Shown here one piece after another: positions 47,618 through 61,069 of a DNA stretch of 64,000 bases. Under the pieces are notes generated by a model. That model was not told the DNA's origin and made no database searches. It saw only the letters and a program-made list of their open reading frames with translations. Every line of letters starts with the position of its first letter. Within the stretch, counting starts at the first letter, position 1. The DNA is from Parafrankia irregularis (GTDB lineage: Bacteria > Actinomycetota > Actinomycetes > Frankiales > Frankiaceae): positions 1-64,000 of the forward strand of contig NZ_FAOZ01000009.1 of assembly GCF_001536285.1 (NCBI RefSeq). The letters are read 5' to 3'. The translations under genes and the position numbers were made by a program.

Positions 47618-49024
47618 TCATCTGGAACCGCTTGGGGCGGTGTGGATCCACTGGGTGACCGGGAGGGCGGCGCGGAAGGCGGTGAACGAGCCGACCGGCT
47701 CGGCGTGGGAGATCGCGATCCGGCGCAGCCGGCCGCCGGCCCGCCGATGCCAGTCGACGAGAACGGCCTCCGTCTCGATCGTGACCGCGTTGACGACGAG
47801 GCGCCCGCCCGGAGGTAACGCCGCCAGGCAGGCGTCGATGACTCCGGGGATGCTCGCGCCGCCGCCGACGAACACGGCGTCCGGCGTCGGCAGACCGGCG
47901 AGCACGTCCGGTGCGCGGCCCGCGACGAGACGTAGCCGTCCGGCCCCGGCCCCGGTCCCGGCTCCAGCCCCGGCTCCAGCCCCGGCTCCAGCCCCGGCTC
48001 CAGCCCCGGTCCCGGTCCCGGCTCCAGCCCCGGCCGCGGGGTCGGCAGCGCCGGCGGGCGATGCGACGACGCCGGCGAGGCGTTCGGCGTTCGCCCGGAC
48101 GTGGGCGGCGCGATCCGCCCGCGGCTCGATGGCGACGACCCGGCAGCGGCGGTCGGCACGCAGCCATTCGGTGGTGATGCCGCCGCTGCCGGCGCCGACG
48201 TCCCAGAGCAGCTCACCGGGCGCCGGGGCGAGCGCGGCCAGCGTGATCGCCCGTACCTCCTGCTTGGTGAGCACGCCGTCGGTGGCGAACGTCTCGTCGG
48301 GCAGGCCCGGCACCTGGCTGGCGCCGGCCCGACGCTCGCCGGGCGCGCAGCGGATCGCGACGATGGCGAGCCGGTCATGCCGTGGCAGGGCGGCCGGCCC
48401 GGCCTGGTGGACATGGACGCGTTCGTGCGGACCGCCGAGGCGTTCCAACACGGTGAGCTCGGCCGCGAGGTCACGTTCGGTGACCAGTCGGCGCACCCGG
48501 TCGGCTCCGTCCTCGTCGCCGGTGAGGACCAGCACCCGGGCGTCGGCCCGCAGCTCGGGGCCGATCGCGGCGTAGGGCCGGCCGAGGGTGCTGACGACGG
48601 TGACCCCCTCGACCGGCCAACCGAGCCGGGCGCAGGCCAGGGAGATCGACGACGGCGCGGGCAGCACCCTCACCCGGCTCGGGCCGAGCGCCCGGGTGAG
48701 GGTGCCGCCGACGCCGTAGTGCATCGGGTCGCCGCTGGCGAGCACGACGAGGCGGCGCCCGGCATGGGTGTCGGGCAGCGCCGCGGCCGCGGCGGCGAGG
48801 TCGCGGGGCCAGGCCTCGGTCGTGCGCACCCGGCCGGCGACGAGGGCGAGCTGGCGGGCACCGCCGAGAACGACATCCGCTCCGGCCAGGGCTTCGCGAG
48901 CCGCGTCGGCGAGGCCGTCCCAGCCGTCCTCGCCGATTCCGACGACGGTCACACCGAAGGCGCCGGCCCGGGCGGTCGTGTGTTCCGCTGCGGGCGGTTC
49001 GGGCGATGAGGGGCTGCCTGGCAC
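47618..49024 (-). CDS. cobL: precorrin-6Y C5,15-methyltransferase (decarboxylating)
   Basis: A 468-residue fusion of CbiE and CbiT activities. The N-terminal tetrapyrrole methylase has VTVVGIGEDGWDGL, VLGGARQL, LASGDPMHYGVGGTL and PAPSSISLACARLGWP. The C-terminal class I methyltransferase has motif I LLWDVGAGSGGITTEWLR and VFVGGGASIPGVIDACLAALP. It methylates C5 and C15 and decarboxylates the C12 acetate. A long Ala-Gly tract encoded by 12-bp repeats lies inside the CbiT part. GTG 49024 and GTG 48952 are both possible starts; the second begins directly at the first strand. It is divergent from the chelatase gene, with a riboswitch in the gap that acts only on the forward strand. Confidence 0.9.
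   Translation of the reverse strand: MPGSPSSPEPPAAEHTTARAGAFGVTVVGIGEDGWDGLADAAREALAGADVVLGGARQLALVAGRVRTTEAWPRDLAAAAAALPDTHAGRRLVVLASGDPMHYGVGGTLTRALGPSRVRVLPAPSSISLACARLGWPVEGVTVVSTLGRPYAAIGPELRADARVLVLTGDEDGADRVRRLVTERDLAAELTVLERLGGPHERVHVHQAGPAALPRHDRLAIVAIRCAPGERRAGASQVPGLPDETFATDGVLTKQEVRAITLAALAPAPGELLWDVGAGSGGITTEWLRADRRCRVVAIEPRADRAAHVRANAERLAGVVASPAGAADPAAGAGAGTGTGAGAGAGAGAGAGAGAGTGAGAGRLRLVAGRAPDVLAGLPTPDAVFVGGGASIPGVIDACLAALPPGGRLVVNAVTIETEAVLVDWHRRAGGRLRRIAISHAEPVGSFTAFRAALPVTQWIHTAPSGSR
47943..48036 (-). repeat. 12-bp tandem repeats coding an Ala-Gly linker in cobL
   Basis: About seven variants of GGCTCCAGCCCC (forward strand) encode an uninterrupted Ala-Gly tract inside the CbiT domain. 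The same 12-mer recurs in the tail of cobIJ at about 62790-62830. The frame is preserved. Confidence 0.85.
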
Positions 49025-49144
49025 GGGGTGATTGTGCCGGCGCCGGGGCCGGGGCGTCACCTGGATGGCGGCGGCCGGATCGCGGGTGTTGTTAGTCACT
49101 GTTCGCGGGGCGCCCTCCCATGGCACGATTCCTGCCAGGCGAAA

Positions 49145-49239
49145 CGAGGGGAACTCCGGTGCGGCGCGCGGCGCCAAGGCCGGGGCGGTCCCGCCACTGT
49201 GAGCCGCGACCAGCTGGCGCGGTGAGCCAGAACACCTCG
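49145..49239 (+). ncRNA. cobalamin riboswitch upstream of the chelatase-cob operon
   Basis: Core elements are present: GGAACTCCGGTGCGG, then CCGGGGCGGTCCCGCCACTG and the B12-box-like GGTGAGCCAGAACACC. The outer stem can form from CGAGG (49145-49149) and CCTCG (49235-49239). It lies in the 294-bp region 49025-49318, which otherwise holds divergent promoters. It should control the long operon from 49319 to 62943 in response to adenosylcobalamin. Confidence 0.9.
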
Positions 49240-49318
49240 GCCGCCCGCCCGTGAACAGCAGTTCCTGGGCCCGTGCTAGCGGCAGGCGTGGATATCTGCC
49301 GGTGCGAGGTGGTGGCCC

Positions 49319-51598
49319 GTGCCCCCTTTTCCCTTCACCGCGATCGTCGGCGTGGACGATCTGCGCCTCGCGCTGATCCTCAACGCGGTCTCGCCCGAGG
49401 TGGGTGGCGTGCTCGTCCGTGGGGGGAAGGGCACGGCCAAGTCGACGGCGGTGCGTGCGCTCGCCGCGGTGCTCCCGCCGGTGGACGTGGTGGCCGACTG
49501 CCGGTTCTCCTGCGATCCGGGCAGTCCGGCCGAGGACTGCCCCGACGGCCCGCATCCCGCGAGCCCGGGGCAGCGGGTCCCTCCGGCGCGACGCCGGGCG
49601 ACCCGGCTGTGTGAGCTTCCCGTCGGGGCGACCGAGGACCGCCTGGTCGGCTCGCTCGACCTCGGGCGGGCGCTGACCGCGGGTGTCGTCGCGTTCGAAC
49701 CGGGGCTGCTCGCCGCCGCGCACCGCGGCGTGCTCTACGTCGACGAGGTCAACCTGCTGCACGACCATCTCGTCGACCTGCTGCTCGACGCGGCGGCGCT
49801 CGGTGTCGCCCATGTCGAGCGGGACGCGGTGTCGGTCCGGCACGCGGCCCGGTTCCTCCTGGTCGGGACGATGAACCCGGAGGAGGGCGAGCTGCGCCCG
49901 CAGCTGCTCGACCGGTTCGGCCTGACCGTGCAGGTCGCGGCCCCACGGGAGGCCGTGGCGCGGGCGGAGGTGGTCCGCCGCCGGCTGGCCTTCGACGCCG
50001 CCCCGGACGCGTTCGCGGCCGGCTACGCCGAGGCACAGCGGGCGCTGTCGGCGCGGATCGCCGCTGCCCGGGCGGCGTTGCCCGCCGTGCGGCTGCCCGA
50101 TCGGGAACTGGTCCGGATCGCCGCCGTCTGCGCGGCGTTCGAGGTGGACGGGCTGCGCGCCGACCTGGTGACCGCCCGGGCCGCCGTGGCGCATGCGGCC
50201 TGGGAGGGACGCGCCGAGGTCACCGAGGCGGACGTCCGGATCGCGGCGGCGCTCGCGCTGCCGCACCGCCGCCGCCGCAACCCGTTCGACGAGCCCGGTC
50301 TCGACCCCGACCAGCTCGACGCCGCGCTGGACGCCGCCCGGGAGCAGACCGCCGAGGAGCCGGGCGGCGAGCACCGCGCCGACGACCCGGCCCATGACGC
50401 GAATCCGGATGCCGCCGGCGGCCCGTCCGGCCCTGCCCGCGAGCGGGATGAGTCGCCCCCCGGGCCGGACGGGTCTGACGGGTCTGATGGGCCGGATGGG
50501 CCGGACGGACCGGGTGGCGGTGCTTCCGCCGACGCGGCGGAGCACGACACACCAGTCGGCGACGACGCGTCCGACCGGCCAACCCACGACGCCCCGCCGG
50601 CCACCGCCGCGCCCGCCCCCGCGGGCGCGAGCAGGGGCGCGGCACCCTCCCGGGTGGTCGCCCCGGCGGAGACGTTCCGTGCCCGGCGGCTCGAGGTGCC
50701 CGGCGTCGGCCGGGGCGTCCCCGGCCGGCGGTCCCGCGCGGTCACCGGCACGGGCGCGGTCGTCGGCGCCGACGTGCCCGCCGGCCGGCCGCGGGACCTG
50801 CACGTCGTCGCGACGATGCTGGCCGCGGCGCCGCATCAGGCGGCCCGGGGGCGAGGCGGCCCCGGGCTGGTGCTGCGGGCGGCCGACCTGAGGCAGGCGC
50901 GCCGCGAGGGCCGGGAGGGAAACCTCGTCCTGTTCGTCGTCGACGCCTCCGGTTCGATGGCGGCACGGGCGCGGATGGGTGCGGTCAAGGCGGCGGTGCT
51001 CTCACTGCTCCTCGACGCCTACCAGCGCCGCGACAAGATCGGGTTGGTCACCTTCCGTGGGGAGGCCGCCGAGCTGGCGCTGCCACCCACGTCGTCGGTC
51101 GACGTCGCGGCGGCGCGGCTCGCGGACCTGCCGGCGGGTGGGCGCACCCCGCTCGCCGACGGCCTGCTGCTCGCGCACCGCACCCTCGCCCGAGAGCGCC
51201 TGCGCGACCCGAGCCGCCGGCCGCTGCTCGTCGTGCTGACCGACGGCCGGCACACCGCCGGGCCCGCGCCGGGTCCGGCGGCCGAACTGCTCGCCCGCGG
51301 CGGGGTCGCGGCGGTGGTCGTCGACTGTGAGACGGGCCGGGTCCGGCTCGGACTCGCGGGCACTCTCGCCGGCATGCTGGGCGCCCCGCTGCTCGGCCTC
51401 GCCGAGCTGGCTGCCCCCGGCTCCGCACCGGGCCTCGCTCCCGGGGGGGCGCCGGGGGCCACAACCCGGGCCACAGCCGGCTCCCGGGCTGCGAGAGCCG
51501 ACGGGCGACGAGGCCACGGGGCCAGTCCAGGCCTGGACAGCGCCGCGGTCGGAGCCGGGCTCGCGGCCACCGTCCGTGCGCTGAGGGACGTCGCCTGA
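49319..51598 (+). CDS. ChlI/ChlD-type chelatase ATPase fusion, probable cobaltochelatase partner
   Basis: A 759-residue fusion of an AAA+ ATPase (ChlI/BchI-like) and an integrin-I/VWA subunit (ChlD/BchD-like). The N-terminal half has Walker [10 protein letters not shown] near residue 36, [21 protein letters not shown], Walker [12 protein letters not shown] near 141 and the sensor [21 protein letters not shown] long acidic Asp/Gly/Pro linker (about residues 340-450) follows. The C-terminal VWA domain has the metal-ion site DASGSM near 542 and [11 protein letters not shown]. With CobN present and no CobS or CobT, it probably powers cobalt insertion into hydrogenobyrinic acid diamide. It begins with GTG after GAGGTGG, heads the operon behind a riboswitch, and its TGA overlaps the cobO ATG. 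Confidence 0.85.
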   Translation: MPPFPFTAIVGVDDLRLALILNAVSPEVGGVLVRGGKGTAKSTAVRALAAVLPPVDVVADCRFSCDPGSPAEDCPDGPHPASPGQRVPPARRRATRLCELPVGATEDRLVGSLDLGRALTAGVVAFEPGLLAAAHRGVLYVDEVNLLHDHLVDLLLDAAALGVAHVERDAVSVRHAARFLLVGTMNPEEGELRPQLLDRFGLTVQVAAPREAVARAEVVRRRLAFDAAPDAFAAGYAEAQRALSARIAAARAALPAVRLPDRELVRIAAVCAAFEVDGLRADLVTARAAVAHAAWEGRAEVTEADVRIAAALALPHRRRRNPFDEPGLDPDQLDAALDAAREQTAEEPGGEHRADDPAHDANPDAAGGPSGPARERDESPPGPDGSDGSDGPDGPDGPGGGASADAAEHDTPVGDDASDRPTHDAPPATAAPAPAGASRGAAPSRVVAPAETFRARRLEVPGVGRGVPGRRSRAVTGTGAVVGADVPAGRPRDLHVVATMLAAAPHQAARGRGGPGLVLRAADLRQARREGREGNLVLFVVDASGSMAARARMGAVKAAVLSLLLDAYQRRDKIGLVTFRGEAAELALPPTSSVDVAAARLADLPAGGRTPLADGLLLAHRTLARERLRDPSRRPLLVVLTDGRHTAGPAPGPAAELLARGGVAAVVVDCETGRVRLGLAGTLAGMLGAPLLGLAELAAPGSAPGLAPGGAPGATTRATAGSRAARADGRRGHGASPGLDSAAVGAGLAATVRALRDVA

Positions 51599-52212
51599 TG
51601 GCGCCGCAGGGGCAGGTGACGAGCGTCCCCGACGACGGTCTGACGACGCGGCAGCGGCGCAACCGGCCGCTGGTGATCGTCCACACGGGTGAGATGAAGG
51701 GGAAGTCGACGGCCGCCTTCGGTCTGGCGCTGCGCGGCTGGAACCAGGGCTGGCCGATCGGCGTGTTCCAGTTCGTCAAGAGCGCCCGGTGGAAGGTGGG
51801 GGAGGAGAACGCGCTGCGGGCGCTCGGCGAGGTCCACGAGCGGACCGGTCAGGGCGCGCCGGTCGACTGGTTCAAGATGGGCTCCGGCTGGTCGTGGACC
51901 CAGCGCGGGCCGCTCGACGACCACGCGGCGGCCGCCGCCGAGGGCTGGGAGCGGATCAAGGCCGATCTGGCCGCGCAGACCTACGGGCTGCTGGTGCTCG
52001 ACGAGTTCACCTACGTGATCGAGTGGGGCTGGGTCGACGTCGAGGACGTCGTGGCGACCCTCGCCGCGCGCCCCGGGTTCCAGCACGTCGTCATCACCGG
52101 CCGCCGCGCGCACCCGCGGCTGGTGGCCGCCGCGGACCTGGTCGTCGAGATGACCAAGGTGAAGCATCCGATGGACGCCGGGCAGAAGGGCCAGCGGGGG
52201 ATCGAATGGTGA
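51598..52212 (+). CDS. cobO: cob(I)yrinic acid a,c-diamide adenosyltransferase
   Basis: A 204-residue CobA/CobO-type enzyme that transfers the adenosyl group from ATP to the cobalt. The P-loop is HTGEMKGKSTAAFG near residue 30, followed by VFQFVKSARWKVGEE, WFKMGSGWSWT, the Walker-B-like LLVLDEFTYVIEWGWV and VVITGRRAHP. Length is normal. The ATG overlaps the stop of the chelatase gene by one base, and the next gene begins seven bases after its own stop. Confidence 0.95.
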   Translation: MAPQGQVTSVPDDGLTTRQRRNRPLVIVHTGEMKGKSTAAFGLALRGWNQGWPIGVFQFVKSARWKVGEENALRALGEVHERTGQGAPVDWFKMGSGWSWTQRGPLDDHAAAAAEGWERIKADLAAQTYGLLVLDEFTYVIEWGWVDVEDVVATLAARPGFQHVVITGRRAHPRLVAAADLVVEMTKVKHPMDAGQKGQRGIEW

Positions 52213-52219
52213 GCGGGCC

Positions 52220-53686
52220 ATGAGAGTTCCGCGGATCGTGCTGGCCGCGCCAGCCAGTGGCGCCGGCAAGACGTCGATCGTCACCGGCCTGCTCGCCGCG
52301 CTGCGGGCGCGCGGGCTCGCCGTCTCGCCGCACAAGGTCGGCCCCGACTACATCGATCCGGGCTACCACGCGCTGGCCGCCGGCCGGCCGGGGCGCAACC
52401 TGGACCCCTGGCTCGTCGGCGAGGAACGGATCGGGCCGCTGTTCCTGCACGGCGCGCTCACCCCGCGACGAGCCGACATCGCCGTCATCGAGGGCGTCAT
52501 GGGCCTGTTCGACGGGCACGCGACCCGTCCCGGGTTCGGTTCGACGGCGCACGTCGCCACGCTGCTCGCGGCGCCCGTCGTGCTGGTCGTCGACGCGCGG
52601 GCGGCCGGCCGGTCCGTCGCCGCGACCGTGCACGGGTTCCGCGCCTTCGACCCCCGGGTACGGATCGGCGGCGTCGTGCTCAACCAGGTCGGCTCCGCAC
52701 GGCACGCCGAGATCCTGCGCGCGGCGATGGCCGAGATCGCCATGCCGGTGCTCGGCGTGGTCCGCCGGCGGGCGAGCCTGGCGACCCCGTCGCGTCATCT
52801 GGGCCTCGTACCGGCCGCCGAGCGAGCCGGGGCGGCCCGGGACGTCGTGACCGAGCTCGGTGCGGTCGCCGCCGCGGACCTCGACCTCGACGCGCTCCTC
52901 GCGCTCGCGGCGACGGCGCCCGACCTCCCCGCCGAGCCCTGGGATCCGCGGGCCGCCGTCGCCGGAGCTGGCGACAGCACTGGGGTTGGAGGCGCCGGCG
53001 CTGGCGCGATCGTCGGCGCTGCCGCGACCGCCGCCGGTCCGCGTCCGGTGGTCGCGGTCGCTGGTGGTCCGGCCTTCACGTTCGGCTACACCGAACTACC
53101 CGAGCTGCTGATTGCCGCCGGCGCCGATGTCGCCCCCTTCGATCCCACCGTGGACGAGGCGCTGCCGGGCGGGACGTCGGCGCTGGTCATCGGCGGCGGG
53201 TTCCCGCAGGTCCACGCCGGTGCGCTCACCGCGAACGCCGCCCTGCGAACCGCGGTGCGGGCGTTCGCGGCGACCGGCGCGCCGGTCGCCGCCGAGTGCG
53301 CCGGGCTCCTCTATCTCAGCAGTGCCCTCGACGGGGCGCCGATGTGCGGGGTGCTCGGCGAGGTGGCGGCGGCGATGACCCCCCGGCTCACCCTGGGCTA
53401 CCGGGAGGCGGCCGCGGCCACCGACTCGGTGCTCGCCCCGCGGGGCACGGTCGTGCGCGGGCACGAGTTCCACCGCACGGCCACCATCCCACCGGCCGGT
53501 GGCGGCGCGGTACGGGACTCGGCCCCGGCCTGGCGCTGGCGCGACGCGGCGGGCGCCGAGATCGCGGAGGGCTTCGTCCGCGGCGGCGTCCACGCCTCCT
53601 ACCTGCACACCCACTGGGCTGGGATGCCCGGCGCCGCGAGCCGGTTCGTCGCCGCCGCCCGCCAGGCGCGGGCGGTCGCGGCATGA
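52220..53686 (+). CDS. cobB: cobyrinic acid a,c-diamide synthase
   Basis: CobB (CbiA family) amidates the a and c acetate side chains using glutamine and ATP; in the aerobic pathway its substrate is hydrogenobyrinic acid. The 488-residue protein has the P-loop [15 protein letters not shown] near residue 10, [24 protein letters not shown] and, in the C-terminal class I glutamine amidotransferase domain, the nucleophile in [12 protein letters not shown] near 359. A Gly/Ala-rich linker joins the halves. It overlaps cobQ by four bases (ATGA). Confidence 0.94.
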   Translation: MRVPRIVLAAPASGAGKTSIVTGLLAALRARGLAVSPHKVGPDYIDPGYHALAAGRPGRNLDPWLVGEERIGPLFLHGALTPRRADIAVIEGVMGLFDGHATRPGFGSTAHVATLLAAPVVLVVDARAAGRSVAATVHGFRAFDPRVRIGGVVLNQVGSARHAEILRAAMAEIAMPVLGVVRRRASLATPSRHLGLVPAAERAGAARDVVTELGAVAAADLDLDALLALAATAPDLPAEPWDPRAAVAGAGDSTGVGGAGAGAIVGAAATAAGPRPVVAVAGGPAFTFGYTELPELLIAAGADVAPFDPTVDEALPGGTSALVIGGGFPQVHAGALTANAALRTAVRAFAATGAPVAAECAGLLYLSSALDGAPMCGVLGEVAAAMTPRLTLGYREAAAATDSVLAPRGTVVRGHEFHRTATIPPAGGGAVRDSAPAWRWRDAAGAEIAEGFVRGGVHASYLHTHWAGMPGAASRFVAAARQARAVAA

Positions 53687-55253
53687 CCGGCGGCGCGGGG
53701 CAGGCGGGCAGGACGGGCGACGCGCTGCTGGTCGCCGGGACCACCTCGGACGCCGGCAAGTCGGTGCTGACCGCCGGCATCTGCCGGTTCCTCGCCCGCC
53801 AGGGCGTGCGGGTGGCGCCGTTCAAGGCCCAGAACATGTCGCTGAACTCGTGGGTGACCGCCGACGGCGCGGAGATCGGCCGCGCGCAGGTCATGCAGGC
53901 CGCCGCCGCCGGCATCGAACCGGAGGCGGCGATGAACCCGGTGCTGCTCAAGCCGGGCGCCGGGCACCGCAGCCAGGTCGTGCTACGCGGCCGGCCGGTA
54001 GCCGAGACCGGCGCGCTCGGCTACCGGGAGCTCAAGGGCCGGCTGCTTACCGAGGTGCTCGCCAGCCTGGCCGACCTGCGGTCCCGTTTTGACGTGGTGG
54101 TGTGCGAGGGCGCCGGCAGCCCGGCGGAGATCAACCTGCGGGCGAACGACATCGCGAACATGGGCCTGGCCCGGGCCGCCGGCCTGCCGACGATCATCGT
54201 CGGCGACATCGACCGCGGCGGAGTGTTCGCCGCGATGTACGGCACCCTCGCCCTGCTGGAGCCCGCGGACCAGGCGCTGGTCGCCGGGTTCGTCGTGAAC
54301 AAGTTCCGCGGCGAGCGGGCGCTGCTCGAACCGGGGCTGGACATGCTGCGGGGGCTCACCGGCCGGCCCGTGCTCGGCGTGCTGCCCTGGCAGGACGGGC
54401 TCGACCTGGACGTGGAGGACTCGCTCGGCCTGCCCGCGCCCGGCGAGACCAGGGGAGACCCGGCCGGGCCGCTGCGGGTGGCGGCGGTGCGGCTGCCGTA
54501 CCTGAGCAACTTCACCGATCTGGACGCACTCGCCGCCGAGCCCGGTGTCGCGGTGCGCTACGCCGACCGGCCCGAGGACCTCGACGCCGCCGACCTCGTG
54601 GTGCTGCCCGGGACCCGGTCGACGGTGGCCGACCTGGGCTGGCTGCGCCGGCGCGGGCTGCACGACGCGCTGGCCCGCCGGGCGGCGTCCGGGCGTCCGG
54701 TGCTCGGCGTCTGCGGTGGCTACCAGATGCTCGCCGAGACGATCGTCGACGAGGTGGAAAGCGGCGCGGGGGCGGTCGACGGCCTCGGGCTGCTGCCGGT
54801 CACGGTCCGGTTCGCCGCGGACAAGACCCTCGGCCGGCCCGTCGGCGTGGCCTACGGCCAGCCCGTGCGCGGCTACGAGATCCACCACGGGGTGGCGACG
54901 GTGCACGGCGGCGAGCCGTTCCTCGACGGGTGCCGGGCCGGCGCGGTCTGGGGCACCACCTGGCACGGCGCGTTCGAGAACGACGGCTTCCGCCGGGCGT
55001 TCCTCACCGACGTCGCCGCCCGGACCGGCTCGCCATGGCAGCCCCGCGGCGAGATCTCGTTCGCCGCTGTCCGGGAACGCCGCCTGGACGCCCTCGGCGA
55101 TCTCGTCGCCGACCATCTCGACACCGGCGCGCTGCGGGCACTGCTCGCCGACGGTCCGCCGGCGGGCCTTCCGTTCGTCCCGCCCGGTGCGCCGCAGGCC
55201 GCCGGCTCCGCCGAACATCTGTCGTCGTCCCGGCCAACCCTGGGGAGCCGTCC

Positions 55254-55257
<4 letters not shown>
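53683..55257 (+). CDS. cobQ: cobyric acid synthase
   Basis: CobQ amidates the b, d, e and g side chains of adenosylcobyrinic acid diamide. The 524-residue protein has the P-loop [13 protein letters not shown] near residue 20, [34 protein letters not shown], the glutamine amidotransferase nucleophile in [11 protein letters not shown] near 345 and the catalytic-His region [12 protein letters not shown] 53683 overlaps the cobB stop as ATGA; the frame is open further upstream within cobB, but that part is not coding. It ends in a GTGA overlap with cobN. Confidence 0.95.
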
Positions 55258-59051
<3,794 letters not shown>

Positions 59052-60422
59052 ATGCCTGCGACGCGATCGGCGCCACCGGGCAGGGCCGACCGCTGCCCGG
59101 GCGCACTGGTTCTGCACGAGGCCGCGGACGGCGGCCTCGCCCGGATCCGCCTGCCCGGCGGCTTCGTCGACGGCGAGGTGCTGTTCGCGCTCACCGTGCT
59201 CGCCGGGTCGTTCGGCGAGCACGGCGCCGTCGAGCTGACCTCACGGGGCAACGTCCAACTGCGCGGCGTTCCCGCCGGCCGCCGGGCCGAGCTCGCGGAG
59301 CGGGTCGCCGAGCTGGGGCTGCTGCCCTCGGCCACCCACGAGCGGGTCCGCAACATCGTCGCCGCGCCCTTCGCCGGCCTGACCGGCCAGGACCCGGGCC
59401 TCGAGGAGCCGAGGCCCGAGGACCCGAGGCCCGAGGACCCGAGGCTCCAGGAGCTCGTGCGCGCGCTCGACCAGGCACTGTGCGCGGACCCGGAGCTCGC
59501 CGGCCTGTCTGGCCGGTTCCTGTTCGGCCTGGACGACGCGACCGGTGACATCGCGGCCCTCGCTCCGGACGCGTGGGCGGCCCCCACCGCCCGCGGACGC
59601 TGGTGGATCGGCCCGGCCGGGGTGGAGGTCGAGCGCGCCGCCGTGGTCCCGGAGCTGCTCGGGGCCGCGCGGGCGTTCCTGCGCACCGCCGCGGACGTCG
59701 TCGGCGCCGGCCATCCGGTCTGGCGGGTCCGGGACCTGCCCGACGGCGGCCGGGAGCTCGCCGCCGCGCTGCGGGCCGGCCGCCCGCAGGCCCCCCGGCC
59801 GACTCCTGGCCCCGCCCCTGCCCGGACAGTTCGACCCGGCGGAACCTCGCCCGGTGGCGCCTGGCCCGTCGGCGCCAGGCCCGCCGATGCCTGGCCTGGT
59901 GGGGCCTGGCACGGCGGTGTCTGGCAGCGCCCGGACGGCTTTCACGCCGCCGCGGTCCACGTGCCGCTCGGCCAGCTGACCCGTCCGCGGGCCGACGTCC
60001 TCGCGGCCGAGGCCGCGGCGACCGGTGAGGCGCTGCGTGTCACGCCGTGGCGGTCGGTCGTCCTGCCCCGCCTCAGCGGCGCCGGCCCGGACCGCTTCAC
60101 CGTCGCCGCGGGGCGCGTCGGCCTCGTCACCGACCCCGGCTCGCCGTGGACGCGGGTCACCACCTGCGCCGGCCGCCCCGGCTGCGCGAGCGCGCTCGCG
60201 GACGTACGCTCCGACGCCGCCCGGGCGGTCGACGCGGGCCGACTCATCCCCCTCGGCGCCGCGGCGCCGCCCGGGCCGCCCACAGCTGCTGGACCGCGGG
60301 CGCACTGGAGTGGCTGCGCGCGTCGCTGTGGCCAGCCCGCCTCCCGGCACCTGGCCGTCGTCGCCGGCCCCGCCGGCTACCTCGTCCACGACACCGGCAC
60401 CGAACCGAAGGAATGCCCGTGA
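59052..60422 (+). CDS. cobG: precorrin-3B synthase
   Basis: CobG is the oxygen-dependent monooxygenase that prepares ring contraction in the aerobic pathway. This 456-residue relative of sulfite/nitrite reductases has the N-terminal [10 protein letters not shown] and [12 protein letters not shown] motifs and the iron-sulfur/siroheme-type cysteines CAGRPGC near residue 373 and CARRCG near 419. Linkers contain in-frame repeats ([10 protein letters not shown]; Gly-Ala-Trp-rich [14 protein letters not shown]). It starts one base after the cobN stop and overlaps cobH by one base. Confidence 0.92.
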   Translation: MPATRSAPPGRADRCPGALVLHEAADGGLARIRLPGGFVDGEVLFALTVLAGSFGEHGAVELTSRGNVQLRGVPAGRRAELAERVAELGLLPSATHERVRNIVAAPFAGLTGQDPGLEEPRPEDPRPEDPRLQELVRALDQALCADPELAGLSGRFLFGLDDATGDIAALAPDAWAAPTARGRWWIGPAGVEVERAAVVPELLGAARAFLRTAADVVGAGHPVWRVRDLPDGGRELAAALRAGRPQAPRPTPGPAPARTVRPGGTSPGGAWPVGARPADAWPGGAWHGGVWQRPDGFHAAAVHVPLGQLTRPRADVLAAEAAATGEALRVTPWRSVVLPRLSGAGPDRFTVAAGRVGLVTDPGSPWTRVTTCAGRPGCASALADVRSDAARAVDAGRLIPLGAAAPPGPPTAAGPRAHWSGCARRCGQPASRHLAVVAGPAGYLVHDTGTEPKECP

Positions 60423-61069
60423 TGCCGACCGGCACTGATTCCCGGTACCACTACGAGCGCGACGGGGCGACCATCTACCGGCAGTCGTTCGCCACCATCC
60501 GCGCCGAGGCCGACCTCGCACACCTGGCGGCCGACCTGGAGCACGTCGTCGTCCGCATGATCCACGCCTGTGGCATGGTCGACCTGCCCGCCGACGTCGA
60601 GGCCAGCCCGGATGTCGTCGGTGCGGCCCGGGCGGCACTGCGCGCCGGCGCGCCGGTGCTGTGCGACGCGCAGATGGTCGCCAGCGGCATCACCCGCCGG
60701 CGGCTTCCCGCCGGCAACGAGATCGTCTGCGCGCTCGGTGACGAACGGGTCCCGGACCTGGCCGCCCGGCTCGGGACCACCCGTTCCGCCGCCGCGCTCG
60801 AGCTGTGGCGCGACCGGCTCGCCGGCGCCGTCGTCGCCGTGGGGAACGCCCCGACCGCGCTGTTCCACCTGCTCGAGATGATCGGCGCCGGCGCGCCCCG
60901 GCCGGCGGCCGTCCTGGGCCTGCCGGTCGGTTTCGTCGGCGCCGCCGAGTCCAAGCAGGCGCTCGCGGACAACCCGTTCGGCCTCGCCTACCTCGTCGTC
61001 CACGGTCGCCGCGGCGGCAGCGCGATGACGGTGGCCGCCGTCAACGCGATCGCCTCGGAGGAACTGTGA
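60422..61069 (+). CDS. cobH: precorrin-8X methylmutase
   Basis: CobH moves a methyl group from C11 to C12, giving hydrogenobyrinic acid. The 215-residue protein shows the conserved [14 protein letters not shown] with the catalytic histidine near residue 48, [31 protein letters not shown] and [13 protein letters not shown]. Three starts compete: ATG 60413 abuts the GAAGGA site, GTG 60419 is six bases after it and ATG 60422 nine bases after it. The last gives the usual length. It overlaps cobG and cobIJ at its two ends. Confidence 0.94.
   Translation: MPTGTDSRYHYERDGATIYRQSFATIRAEADLAHLAADLEHVVVRMIHACGMVDLPADVEASPDVVGAARAALRAGAPVLCDAQMVASGITRRRLPAGNEIVCALGDERVPDLAARLGTTRSAAALELWRDRLAGAVVAVGNAPTALFHLLEMIGAGAPRPAAVLGLPVGFVGAAESKQALADNPFGLAYLVVHGRRGGSAMTVAAVNAIASEEL

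Noticed and set aside
47618-50836. A single 1072-codon reverse frame that would extend cobL across the riboswitch and the chelatase gene
   Set aside because: Only the part up to about 49024 shows CobL motifs; the rest is antisense to the chelatase and to the riboswitch.
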